Shown one piece after another: positions 42,005 through 50,612 of a stretch of 64,000 bases of DNA (position 1 is its first letter; each line of letters starts with the position of its first letter). The DNA is from CAWICD01 sp052267165 (GTDB taxonomy: Bacteria > Vulcanimicrobiota > Vulcanimicrobiia > Vulcanimicrobiales > Vulcanimicrobiaceae). The stretch lies in contig JBKQHO010000050.1 of the NCBI GenBank assembly GCA_052267165.1, forward strand, positions 1 to 64,000. The letters are read 5' to 3'. The notes beneath the pieces are model-generated. The model did not search any database and had not been told where the DNA came from. It worked only from the letters and a program-made list of their open reading frames with translations. Made by a program: the position numbers and the translations under genes.

Positions 42005-43498
42005 ATGAGTATCACTTCTGGGGAAAACACCGAAGACGTCAAGGCCAGAAACGCGGCGCTCATCAGCGAGGTCTTGGAAGTGTATCCGCCGACGACGGCC
42101 AAGCGACGCGCCAAGCATCTGGGGACGTTCGAAGAGGGCAAGCCGGATTGCGGCGTCAAGTCGAACATCAAGTCGATCCCTGGCGTGATGACGATCCGCG
42201 GCTGTGCCTACGCCGGCTCGAAGGGCGTGGTGTGGGGTCCCATCAAGGACATGATTCACATCAGCCACGGCCCGGTCGGCTGCGGCCAATACTCGTGGGG
42301 CTCGCGGCGCAACTATTACATCGGCACGACCGGCGTCGACACGTTCGTGACGATGCAGTTCACCTCCGACTTTCAGGAAAAAGACATCGTCTTCGGCGGC
42401 GACAAGAAGCTCTCCAAGATTATGGACGAGATCCAAGAGCTCTTTCCGCTCAACAAGGGTGTCACCGTCCAGTCGGAGTGCCCGATCGGGCTCATCGGAG
42501 ACGATATCGAGGCGGTCTCGAAGGCCAAGGGCAAGGAATACGGCAAGACGATCGTGCCGGTTCGCTGCGAGGGCTTCCGCGGCGTGTCGCAGTCGCTCGG
42601 ACACCACATCGCTAACGACACGATCCGCGACTGGGTCTTCGACAAGCTGACCGGCAAGCCGGTGCACTTCGAGAGCTCGCCCTACGACGTCGCCATCATC
42701 GGCGACTACAACATCGGCGGCGACGCGTGGTCCTCGCGCATCCTGCTCGAGGAGATGGGCTTGCGTGTCATCGCGCAGTGGTCGGGCGACGGCAGCCTGG
42801 CCGAGCTCGAGGCGACGCCCAAGGCGAAGCTCAACGTCCTGCACTGCTATCGGTCCATGAACTACATCTCCCGCCACATGGAGGAGAAGTACGGCATCCC
42901 ATGGGTCGAGTACAATTTCTTCGGCCCCACCAAGATCGCCGAGTCGCTGCGCAACATCGCGAACCACTTCGACGACACGATCAAGGCCGGCGCGGAACGC
43001 GTGATCGCCAAGTATCAGGCGCTGATGGCGGCGACGATCGAGAAGTACCGCCCCCGCCTCGCGGGCAAGAAGGTGATGCTCTTCGTCGGCGGCCTCCGGC
43101 CCCGGCACGTGATCGGTGCGTACGAGGATCTGGGCATGGAAGTGGTTGGCACGGGCTACGAGTTCGGACACAACGACGACTACCAGCGGACCACTCACTA
43201 CATCAAGGACGGAACGCTCATCTACGACGACGTGACCGGCTACGAGTTCGAGAAGTTCGTCGAGCGGGTCCAGCCCGACTTGGTGGGCTCGGGCATCAAG
43301 GAAAAGTACGTCTTTCAGAAGATGGGCGTGCCCTTCCGCCAGATGCACTCGTGGGACTACTCCGGTCCCTATCACGGTTACGACGGCTTCCCGATCTTCG
43401 CCCGCGACATGGATATGGCGATCAACGCCCCGGTCTGGCGTTTGACGAAGCCGCCCTGGGAGCAGCAACCCGCTGCGTCCTCTTCCTCAGCTGCTTGA
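42005..43498 (+). CDS. nifD: Nitrogenase molybdenum-iron protein alpha chain NifD
   Basis: Catalytic subunit of Mo nitrogenase, 497 residues. P-cluster cysteines Cys67 (RGCAYAG), Cys93 (GPVGCGQYSWG) and Cys159 (QSECPIG) are present. FeMo-co ligands Cys281 (LHCYRSMNY) and His457 (GPYHGYDGF) and the active-site Gln196/His200 pair (SQSLGHH) are intact, so this is a true NifD rather than a paralogue. The FARDMDMAINAPVW ending is the Mo-type form. Confidence 0.98.
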   Translation: MSITSGENTEDVKARNAALISEVLEVYPPTTAKRRAKHLGTFEEGKPDCGVKSNIKSIPGVMTIRGCAYAGSKGVVWGPIKDMIHISHGPVGCGQYSWGSRRNYYIGTTGVDTFVTMQFTSDFQEKDIVFGGDKKLSKIMDEIQELFPLNKGVTVQSECPIGLIGDDIEAVSKAKGKEYGKTIVPVRCEGFRGVSQSLGHHIANDTIRDWVFDKLTGKPVHFESSPYDVAIIGDYNIGGDAWSSRILLEEMGLRVIAQWSGDGSLAELEATPKAKLNVLHCYRSMNYISRHMEEKYGIPWVEYNFFGPTKIAESLRNIANHFDDTIKAGAERVIAKYQALMAATIEKYRPRLAGKKVMLFVGGLRPRHVIGAYEDLGMEVVGTGYEFGHNDDYQRTTHYIKDGTLIYDDVTGYEFEKFVERVQPDLVGSGIKEKYVFQKMGVPFRQMHSWDYSGPYHGYDGFPIFARDMDMAINAPVWRLTKPPWEQQPAASSSSAA

Positions 43499-43520
43499 TC
43501 CAACGCCACAGGAGTTCTCA

Positions 43521-45080
43521 ATGAGCCAGAATGCCGACCACATCCTCGACCACTTCGATCTGTTCCGCCAGCCGGAATACCAAGAGATGCTCGAGAACAA
43601 GCGGGCGAACTTCGAGAATCGGGTTGCGGACGAAGAGGTGGAACGCGTTCGTGAATGGACCAAGACCGACGAGTACCGTGAGAAGAACTTTGCGCGCCAA
43701 GCGCTGACCATCAATCCCGCAAAGGCCTGCCAGCCGCTCGGCGCGGTGTTCGCCGCAGTCGGTTTCGAGAGCACGCTTCCGTTCGTGCACGGCTCGCAGG
43801 GCTGCGTCGCCTACTACCGCAGCCACTTCTCACGGCACTTCAAGGAACCGACCTCCTGCGTTTCCTCCTCGATGACGGAGGACGCGGCCGTGTTCGGGGG
43901 CTTGAAGAACATGGTTGAAGGGCTCGCCAACGCCTACAACATGTACAAGCCCAAGATGATTGCGGTCTCGACCACCTGCATGGCCGAGGTGATCGGCGAC
44001 GATCTCAACGCCTTCATCAAGGGCGCCAAGGAAAAGGGCTCGGTTCCCGAGGCGTTCGACGTCCCGTTCGCCCACACGCCGGCGTTCGTCGGCAGCCACA
44101 TCACGGGCTACGACAACGTGATCAAGGGAATCCTCGAGCACTTCTGGGGCGGCAAAGCCAAGACGGCGCCGGTGCTCGAACGGGTCGCAAACGACAAGAT
44201 CAACTTCATCGGCGGCTTCGACGGCTACTCGATCGGAAATCTGCGCGAGATCAAGCGCATCCTGGGTCTGATGGGCGTTGAGTTCACCATCCTGTCCGAT
44301 TCCAGCGACGTCTGGGACACGCCGAGCGACGGGGAATTCCGCATGTACGACGGTGGAACGACCCTCGCAGAGACGGCCAATGCGATCCATGCGAAGGCGA
44401 CGGTCTCGATGCAGGAGTTCTGCACCGAGAAAACGCTGGGGTACGTCGCCGGCACGGGTCAGGAAGTCGTCGCCTTCAACCATCCCATCGGCGTTGCCGC
44501 GACGGACAAGTTCCTGATGGAGATCGCCCGGATTACCGGCAAGCCGATCCCCGAGGAGTTGTCCAAGGAGCGCGGCCGGCTGGTTGACGCGATCGCCGAT
44601 TCCAGCGCACACCTGCACGGAAAGCGGTTTGCCGTCTACGGCGATCCGGATCTCTGCCTCGGGTTGGCGGGCTTCTTGATGGAGCTGGGCGCCGAGCCCG
44701 TGCACATCCTGTCGACCAACGGCGGCCGCACGTGGGAAGAGCGGACCCGGGCGCTGCTCGATAGCTCGCCGTTCGGCAAGAACTGCCACGTCTATGCCGG
44801 CAAGGACCTGTGGCACATGCGCTCGCTCCTGTTCACCGAGCCGGTCGATTTTCTCATCGGCAACACCTACGGGAAGTATCTGGAGCGCGATACCGGGGTG
44901 CCCCTGATCCGCATCGGATTCCCGATCTTCGACCGCCATCATCATCATCGCTACCCGCTGTGGGGCTATCAGGGCGGCCTGAACGTTCTCGTGCAGCTGC
45001 TCGACAAGGTCTTCGACGAGATCGATCGCAGCACGAACGTGGCCTCGAAGACCGACTACAGCTTCGACATCATCCGCTGA
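43521..45080 (+). CDS. nifK: Nitrogenase molybdenum-iron protein beta chain NifK
   Basis: Beta subunit of the MoFe protein, 519 residues. It opens with the NifK N-terminal extension (ADHILDHFDLFRQPEYQEML), then NPAKACQPLGA, HGSQGCVAYYRSHFSRHFKEP and STTCMAEVIGDDL, which supply the P-cluster cysteines. The C-terminal part contains RIGFPIFDRHHHHRYPLWGYQGG. Normal length. The spacing of 22 bases from nifD suggests coupled expression. Confidence 0.98.
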   Translation: MSQNADHILDHFDLFRQPEYQEMLENKRANFENRVADEEVERVREWTKTDEYREKNFARQALTINPAKACQPLGAVFAAVGFESTLPFVHGSQGCVAYYRSHFSRHFKEPTSCVSSSMTEDAAVFGGLKNMVEGLANAYNMYKPKMIAVSTTCMAEVIGDDLNAFIKGAKEKGSVPEAFDVPFAHTPAFVGSHITGYDNVIKGILEHFWGGKAKTAPVLERVANDKINFIGGFDGYSIGNLREIKRILGLMGVEFTILSDSSDVWDTPSDGEFRMYDGGTTLAETANAIHAKATVSMQEFCTEKTLGYVAGTGQEVVAFNHPIGVAATDKFLMEIARITGKPIPEELSKERGRLVDAIADSSAHLHGKRFAVYGDPDLCLGLAGFLMELGAEPVHILSTNGGRTWEERTRALLDSSPFGKNCHVYAGKDLWHMRSLLFTEPVDFLIGNTYGKYLERDTGVPLIRIGFPIFDRHHHHRYPLWGYQGGLNVLVQLLDKVFDEIDRSTNVASKTDYSFDIIR

Positions 45081-45112
45081 GACGACGCAGCCGCAGCCGA
45101 TAAGAGGTGTGA

Positions 45113-46513
45113 ATGAGCGCCCTGTCCAGCAAGATACAGGCAGTGTTCGACGAGCCGGGGTGCGATAAGAACCAAGCAAAGCCTGACAAACAACGGAAAA
45201 AGGGCTGCAGCAAGCAGCTCGCGCCCGGCGCCGCGGCCGGCGGCTGCGCATTCGACGGCGCCAAGATCGCGTTGCAGCCGGTCACCGACGTGGCGCACTT
45301 GGTCCACGGGCCGATCGCCTGCGAGGGAAACTCCTGGGACAATCGCGGGTCGAAATCGTCGGGTCCGCAACTGTATCGGACGAGCTTCACCACCGACATC
45401 GGCGAGAACGACGTCGTTTTCGGCGGCGAAAAGCGGCTCTTCAAAGCCATCAAGGAGATCGTCGAAAAGTACGATCCGCCGGCGGTGTTCGTCTATCAAA
45501 CGTGCATTCCGGCGATGATCGGCGACGACATCGAGGCCGTTTGCAAGGCGGCCGCCGAACGGTTCGGCAAGCCGGTGATCCCGGTGCTGGCGCCGGGCTT
45601 CGTCGGCCCCAAGAACTTGGGCAACAAGCTGGCGGGTGAAGCGCTGCTCGATCACGTCATCGGAACCGAGGAGCCCGAGTACACGACTCCCTACGACATC
45701 AACATCATCGGCGAGTACAACCTGTCCGGTGAGTTGTGGCAGGTGAAGCCTCTGCTCGACGAGATGGGAGTGCGGATCTTGGCCTGCATCTCGGGTGATG
45801 CGCGTTATCACGAGCTGGCCTGCTCCCACCGCGCGCGAGCCGCCATGATGGTTTGCTCCAAAGCCATGATCAACGTCGCCCGCAAGATGAGGGAGCGCTA
45901 CGCGATCCCCTTCTTCGAAGGATCGTTCTACGGCATCGGCGACACGAGCGATTCGCTGCGGCAAATCGCCAAGCTCCTGGTGGAGCGCGGCGCGCCGGCC
46001 GAGCTGATCGAGCGCACGGAGTCCATCGTCGCTCGCGAGGAGGCGCAAGCCCGGCAGCAGTTGGAAAGCTTCAAATCGCGCCTGGCGGGCAAGCGCGTTC
46101 TGCTCATAACGGGGGGCGTCAAGTCGTGGTCCGTCGTGGCGGCGCTCCAGGACGTGGGGCTCGAGATCGTCGGCACGAGCGTCAAGAAGTCGACGCAGGA
46201 AGACAAGGAACGGATCAAAGCGATCATGGGCGGCGACGCCCACATGATCGACGACATGACGCCGCGGGAAATGTACAAAATGCTCAAAGGCGCGCGCGCC
46301 GACATCATGCTCTCCGGCGGGCGGTCGCAGTTCGTCGCGCTCAAGGCGAAGATGCCCTGGCTCGACATCAACCAGGAGCGCCATCACGCCTACGCCGGCT
46401 ACGCCGGCATGATCGCGCTGGTGAGCGAGATCGACAAAGCGCTCTCGAGCCCCATTTGGGAGCAAGTCCGCAAGTCGCCGCCCTGGGCAACGCCCGCCCT
46501 CGGCGTGGCCTGA
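45113..46513 (+). CDS. nifE: Nitrogenase cofactor scaffold NifE
   Basis: One half of the NifEN scaffold on which NifB-co is converted to FeMo-co. The 466-residue protein is a NifD homologue with CAFDGAKIALQPVTDVAHLVHGPIAC at the N-terminus and WLDINQERHHAYAGYAG at the C-terminal end, typical of NifE. It lacks the NifD-type cofactor histidine in a PYHG motif. Starts 32 bases after nifK and is followed closely by nifN. Confidence 0.96.
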   Translation: MSALSSKIQAVFDEPGCDKNQAKPDKQRKKGCSKQLAPGAAAGGCAFDGAKIALQPVTDVAHLVHGPIACEGNSWDNRGSKSSGPQLYRTSFTTDIGENDVVFGGEKRLFKAIKEIVEKYDPPAVFVYQTCIPAMIGDDIEAVCKAAAERFGKPVIPVLAPGFVGPKNLGNKLAGEALLDHVIGTEEPEYTTPYDINIIGEYNLSGELWQVKPLLDEMGVRILACISGDARYHELACSHRARAAMMVCSKAMINVARKMRERYAIPFFEGSFYGIGDTSDSLRQIAKLLVERGAPAELIERTESIVAREEAQARQQLESFKSRLAGKRVLLITGGVKSWSVVAALQDVGLEIVGTSVKKSTQEDKERIKAIMGGDAHMIDDMTPREMYKMLKGARADIMLSGGRSQFVALKAKMPWLDINQERHHAYAGYAGMIALVSEIDKALSSPIWEQVRKSPPWATPALGVA

Positions 46514-46521
46514 CGATCCCC

Positions 46522-47919
46522 ATGGCCACGGTCGTCGCAGCCAAGAAAGCCTGCGTGGTGAATCCGCTCAAGATGAGCCAACCCATCGGCGCCGCGCTGG
46601 CGTTCATGGGGATTCGCGGCTGCATGCCGCTGCTGCACGGCTCGCAGGGCTGCACCTCATTCGGCCTGGTCTTGTTCGTGCGGCACTTCCGCGAGTCGAT
46701 TCCGCTGCAAACGACCGCGATGAGCGAAGTCGCGACCGTGCTGGGCGGATTCGAGAACGTGGAACAGGCGGTTCTGAACATCGCCGGCCGAGCCAAACCG
46801 GAGATCATCGGCATCTGCTCGACCGGGGTGACCGAGGTGAAGGGCGACGACCTCGACGCATTCATCAGGCTGATCCGCGCAAACCATCCCGAGCTATCCC
46901 ACGTGAGCCTGGTCTGCGTCTCGACGCCGGACTTCAAGGATGCCTTTGCGGACGGCTGGTCAAAGGCGGTCGTGCGGATGGTGGAGGAGCTCGTCCCGGC
47001 GGCGCCGGGCGGATGCGAGCTCCCGCGGAACGCCCGGCGCCTCACCGTGCTGCCGGGCAGCCATCTGACGCCGGGCGACCTCGACGAATTGCGCGAGATC
47101 ATCGAGGCTTTCGGGCTCGAGCCGCTCTTTTTGCCCGATCTCTCCGGCTCGCTCGACGGGCACATTCCCGACGATTTTACGCCGACCACGCTCGGCGGCA
47201 TCGGCCTCGAGGAAATCACCCGGCTCGGAACTTCCGCGCACGCGCTCGCGCTCGGCGAGCAGATGCGCGGTGCGGCGCTCAAGCTGCAGGAGCGAACCGG
47301 CGTGCCGTTCACCGTTCTCGACCGTCTGACCGGGCTCGCGCCGAACGACGATCTGATGGCGCTGCTGGCGCGTGTCGCCGGCGTGCCCGTCCCCGGCAAG
47401 TACCGCCGCCAGCGCAGCCAGTTGGTCGACGCGATGCTCGACGGACACTTTCACTTCGGCGGCAAGAAGATCGGCATCGGGGCCGAGCCGGATCTGCTTT
47501 GGAGCATGGCCGCCTTTCTCACGGAGATGGGCAGTCACGTCAGCGCAGCCGTAACCACCACCAACTCGCCCGTGCTGGCGCGCGTGCCCGCCGAGCAAGT
47601 TGTGATCGGAGACCTCGAAGATCTCGAGAGCGCGTCGGGCGAGTGCGATCTGCTGATCACGCACTCACACGGCCGCCAAGCGGCGGAACGGCTGCACATT
47701 CCCCTCTATCGCATGGGCTTCCCGATGTTCGACCGGTTGGGCGCTGCGCAGCGTGTCTCGGTCGGGTACCGCGGAACGCGCGACCTGATCTTCGAGATCG
47801 GCAACGTCCTCATGGCCGAGGTCCATGAGCCCACTCCCGATACCTGGCGCCGCGACGATGAAGCAGCTCCGGGATATGCCCCACCGCGCGCCTGCGCGTG
47901 CACGAGTACCTCGTCATGA
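46522..47919 (+). CDS. nifN: Nitrogenase cofactor scaffold NifN
   Basis: Second half of the NifEN scaffold, a NifK homologue of 465 residues. Recognisable by NPLKMSQPIGAALAFMGI, HGSQGCTSFGLVLFVRHFRESIPLQTTAMSE in parts and GFPMFDRLGAAQRVSVGYRG. ATG 46522 lies eight bases after the nifE stop; no strong ribosome-binding site, so coupling to nifE is likely. The last 30 residues are an ill-conserved tail with Cys-Ala-Cys. Confidence 0.95.
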   Translation: MATVVAAKKACVVNPLKMSQPIGAALAFMGIRGCMPLLHGSQGCTSFGLVLFVRHFRESIPLQTTAMSEVATVLGGFENVEQAVLNIAGRAKPEIIGICSTGVTEVKGDDLDAFIRLIRANHPELSHVSLVCVSTPDFKDAFADGWSKAVVRMVEELVPAAPGGCELPRNARRLTVLPGSHLTPGDLDELREIIEAFGLEPLFLPDLSGSLDGHIPDDFTPTTLGGIGLEEITRLGTSAHALALGEQMRGAALKLQERTGVPFTVLDRLTGLAPNDDLMALLARVAGVPVPGKYRRQRSQLVDAMLDGHFHFGGKKIGIGAEPDLLWSMAAFLTEMGSHVSAAVTTTNSPVLARVPAEQVVIGDLEDLESASGECDLLITHSHGRQAAERLHIPLYRMGFPMFDRLGAAQRVSVGYRGTRDLIFEIGNVLMAEVHEPTPDTWRRDDEAAPGYAPPRACACTSTSS

Positions 47920-47932
47920 TCTCGGAGTTGAC

Positions 47933-48343
47933 ATGAAAATCGCATTCGCGACACAAGACCAAAAACACGTCGACGCTCATTTCGGCTGGGCGAAGAGCAT
48001 CGCCATCTACGACGTCTCGCCGAGCGGGCATCAATTTCTGCGTGCCGTCGAGTTCGGCGACTTGCAGGAAGACGGCGACGACGACAAGCTTGCGCCGAAG
48101 CTCGAGGCGATCAAAGACTGTGCGATCTTGTACGTAGCGGCGATCGGCGGCTCGGGTGCGGCGCGCGTCGTTGCCAATAAGATCCATCCGATCAAGGTCT
48201 CGCAACCCGAAGCGATCGACGTCATCTTGGACAAGCTTCAGGACGTCCTGGGGGGAACTCCGCCGCCATGGCTGCGCAAAGCGATGCTCAAGGACAAGCC
48301 GCGCGACGCCTCGTTTGAAGACGACGAGGTGCGGCATGCTTGA
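47933..48343 (+). CDS. nifX: Nitrogenase cofactor carrier NifX
   Basis: Small FeMo-co precursor carrier, 136 residues, starting MKIAFATQDQKHVDAHFGWAK, the NifX/NafY fold. Also visible is CAILYVAAIGGSGAARVV. The ATG at 47933 has GGAG six bases upstream; the longer in-frame start at 47825 would overlap nifN and is rejected. The stop overlaps the next gene by eight bases. Confidence 0.93.
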   Translation: MKIAFATQDQKHVDAHFGWAKSIAIYDVSPSGHQFLRAVEFGDLQEDGDDDKLAPKLEAIKDCAILYVAAIGGSGAARVVANKIHPIKVSQPEAIDVILDKLQDVLGGTPPPWLRKAMLKDKPRDASFEDDEVRHA

Positions 48344-48818
48344 GACTGCGGCGGGCCTCGCGAGCCCAGCCTCCCCGGCCGCGCCGCTGGAAACGCCTTT
48401 CGTGCGGGAGCTCGTCAGGCAATGGCGCGCGCAGGACGCCCACGGTGCTTGGGACGGAAAGACCGATGCCGACCTGCTGGAGCCCTACATTCTCGACAAA
48501 GAAAAGCGCCGCCAGATGCCGATCATCGGCGATCCGGACCCGGAGACGCTATGGCGCTTGGAGCTCTTCTACAACGCCGTCGGACTGGTCGTCGAACGCG
48601 AGACCGGCATCATGGTCGCTCCGATGATGAAGTTGCACCACGAGGGCTTCGGCCGGCTCGTCCTCACCGCGGGCCGTCTGATCGTGCTCAACAAGCAGCT
48701 GCGCGACGTTCACCGCTTCGGTTTTGACAGTCTCGAAAAACTGGCTGCGGAAGGGGAGAAGCTGGTCGCCTCAGCCGTCGCAATGATCCGGCAATTCCCA
48801 GAAGTCGCGAACTACTGA
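48336..48818 (+). CDS. NifX-associated protein, DUF269 family
   Basis: A 160-residue protein of the NifX-associated (DUF269) family: FVRELVRQWRAQDAHGAW, LEPYILDKEKRRQMPIIGDPDP and GFGRLVLTAGRLIVLNKQLRDVHRFGF are the conserved blocks. It almost always follows nifX. The role is not firmly known; involvement in FeMo-co assembly or iron-molybdenum trafficking is assumed. Confidence 0.92.
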   Translation: MLETAAGLASPASPAAPLETPFVRELVRQWRAQDAHGAWDGKTDADLLEPYILDKEKRRQMPIIGDPDPETLWRLELFYNAVGLVVERETGIMVAPMMKLHHEGFGRLVLTAGRLIVLNKQLRDVHRFGFDSLEKLAAEGEKLVASAVAMIRQFPEVANY

Positions 48819-48836
48819 TCGACGAGAGAAGCACAC

Positions 48837-49058
48837 ATGCTCGATACCGATAGACTCAAGGCGGAGATCAAGAAGTTGTCCGCCCAAGCGATGCAGGCCA
48901 AGATGGACTTGCACGACCTCTCCGAAGAGCTCCCCATCGGATGGTCGCAGATCCCGGCCGTCGCCCAACGCGCCCACGACACCTTCGAACTGCTCGAGAG
49001 CAAGCGGGAACAGCTGAAGGCGCAACTCGAGCTCGTCGCCGCCGATTCGGGGCGTTGA
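48837..49058 (+). CDS. CCE_0567/DUF683 small helical protein
   Basis: A 73-residue protein forming a helical hairpin: LKAEIKKLSAQAMQAKMDLHDLSEELP, then WSQIPAVAQRAHDTFELLESKR (seen in parts). This is the DUF683/CCE_0567 family, found in nif clusters after the DUF269 gene; a structure from a cyanobacterium shows a metal-binding hairpin. The function is unknown. Confidence 0.9.
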   Translation: MLDTDRLKAEIKKLSAQAMQAKMDLHDLSEELPIGWSQIPAVAQRAHDTFELLESKREQLKAQLELVAADSGR

Positions 49059-49065
49059 GACGCGT

Positions 49066-49362
49066 ATGGCAATCGTCGTAAAGGAAACCACGACTCGCGA
49101 CGGGCGCGCGTGGCAGCCCGAATACCTGGTCGCAATCGACGGCACCGTCTGCATCGGTTGCGGCCGCTGTTACAAAGTCTGCGGGCGCGAGGTGATGACC
49201 CTCAAGGGCATCAACGAGGAAGGCGACCTTGTCGACCTCGAGGATGACGAAGACGATGAGATCGAGCGTAAGGTGATGGTGATGGCGGACGCCGGCGCTT
49301 GTATCGGCTGCGCGGCCTGCGCCCGCGTCTGCCCCACCGACTGCCAGAGTCACGCGGCGTAG
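49066..49362 (+). CDS. fdxB: Nif-specific ferredoxin III (FdxB)
   Basis: A 98-residue ferredoxin of the nif-specific ferredoxin III type. Cluster motifs CIGCGRCYKVC and CIGCAACARVC are separated by an acidic region (LVDLEDDEDDEIERK). It follows the DUF683 gene by seven bases, the usual order nifX-DUF269-DUF683-fdxB. A likely electron donor in cofactor synthesis. Confidence 0.93.
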   Translation: MAIVVKETTTRDGRAWQPEYLVAIDGTVCIGCGRCYKVCGREVMTLKGINEEGDLVDLEDDEDDEIERKVMVMADAGACIGCAACARVCPTDCQSHAA

Positions 49363-49374
49363 GTCGAGCCCAGC

Positions 49375-50034
49375 GTGCTGAAGGCGGCTGCTAGCTACGA
49401 TTGGCTGATGGACGGCGCACAGGAACCGGTCTGCGATCGCTTCGACGCGCACGTGCTGGCTTGCGTGCTCGTTCTGGCGCTCGAGGAAAGCGCGGCGGCC
49501 GGATTTCCGCTCTCCGAAGGTACGGGCTTGAGCAGCGCGGCGCTCACGGAGATGCTGCGCGCGGTATTTCCTCACGCCGTCCCGCTGGTCGCAGACGCCG
49601 CCCTCGCCGGCGAACCCCTTCTTCCCGAGGACGAGCGTTCGCTGCGGGAACTGTTGATGCGCTTCTCCACGCGACGAACGCCCCTCGAGCTTCATCTTGC
49701 CGCCATGATCGCGCGTCGCGCGATGCGGCCCAATCACTTGTGGCAGGACCTGGGTCTGCGCAACCGCGGCGAGCTCAGCACGTTGATGGGCAGGCACTTC
49801 ACGTCCCTTGCGCGCCGCAACGTCAACGACATGAAGTGGAAAAAGTTTCTCTACCGTATGATTTGCCGGGATGAGGGATTTCGTCTGTGCACGGCCCCAA
49901 GCTGCGCCGAGTGCGGCGATTTCGCCGTGTGCTTCGGCGACGAGTCCGGTGAAAGTCTACTCGCGCGGAACCGCCTCGCCTTGGAACTCGCGCACGCCGT
50001 AATCGCGGATTCGTCGCGCCTTCGGCTGCGCTAA
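49375..50034 (+). CDS. nifQ: Molybdenum donor protein NifQ
   Basis: Delivers molybdenum as a Mo-Fe-S cluster for FeMo-co synthesis. The 219-residue protein ends with the diagnostic C-x4-C-x2-C-x5-C motif (CTAPSCAECGDFAVC, about residues 177-191), and has the MRPNHLWQDLGLRNRGELS block. GTG 49375 is the assigned start; the in-frame ATG nine codons later (MDGAQEP) is an alternative. Last gene of the nifH block; 225 bp follow before hesB. Confidence 0.9.
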   Translation: MLKAAASYDWLMDGAQEPVCDRFDAHVLACVLVLALEESAAAGFPLSEGTGLSSAALTEMLRAVFPHAVPLVADAALAGEPLLPEDERSLRELLMRFSTRRTPLELHLAAMIARRAMRPNHLWQDLGLRNRGELSTLMGRHFTSLARRNVNDMKWKKFLYRMICRDEGFRLCTAPSCAECGDFAVCFGDESGESLLARNRLALELAHAVIADSSRLRLR

Positions 50035-50259
50035 GATGTCGCACATTTCTATCTGACTCGCCACACAACTATGTCCGTAAATGGCTTGACGAATGGCCCG
50101 TGGCTTTCATTTTACCGCATGTTAGCATTGCGTCGAAATCAACATTGTTCGAAACGCTGCGTCTCTGTAGAAGCGGGCTGGCGACGGTGAAGACGATATG
50201 ACCAACAAACGGGGCAACGAGCCGGAGTCCGTTGCACACAATCGTGACAGGAGCAGGCG
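50035..50259. other. Intergenic region before the hesB-suf-nifSVW-fix block
   Basis: 225 bp, comparatively AT-rich for the window. It starts a new transcription unit in all likelihood. A TTGACG (near 50089) has only weak -10 partners 16-18 bases on. A short imperfect dyad TCGAA-N10-TTCGA surrounding AACATTGTT (about 50132-50152) could be a regulator site. No gene seen. Confidence 0.35.
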
Positions 50260-50580
50260 ATGATCCATCTCACCGAAACTGCGGCCGACGCGGTCCGTGC
50301 GGCGATGGCGGGGGCTCCCGAGCCCGTCGACGGATTGCGCATCGTGGTGGAAGCCGGCGGCTGTGCCGGCTTCAAGTATATGATGGGGTTAGTCGCGGAG
50401 CCGGCCCCGGGCGACGTGCTCGTCGAGGATCGCGGCATCAAGGTCTTCATCGATCCGAGCAGCCTGCCTTCGATCGACGGAACCACGATCGATTTCGTGA
50501 CGACCCTTCAAGAGTCGGGATTCAGCTTCAAGAATCCGCACGCGGCTTCACGCTGCGAATGCGGCAAGTCGTTCGGCTAG
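50260..50580 (+). CDS. hesB: HesB/IscA-type A-type Fe-S carrier
   Basis: A 106-residue carrier with the three cluster cysteines: GGCAGFKY (first) and CECGKSF (the last two). The IVVEAGGCAGFKYMMGL and IDFVTTLQESGFSFKNPHA stretches match nif-linked HesB. AGGAG precedes the ATG. It begins the suf block and would pass clusters from SufBCD to nitrogenase-maturation proteins. Confidence 0.9.
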   Translation: MIHLTETAADAVRAAMAGAPEPVDGLRIVVEAGGCAGFKYMMGLVAEPAPGDVLVEDRGIKVFIDPSSLPSIDGTTIDFVTTLQESGFSFKNPHAASRCECGKSFG

Positions 50581-50612
50581 AACGACTTCGAGTAGACGAC
50601 GGGTACGAATCT

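Noticed and set aside
50232..50612. N-terminal extension of SufB upstream of the TTG
   Set aside because: It overlaps hesB in another frame and does not resemble SufB.
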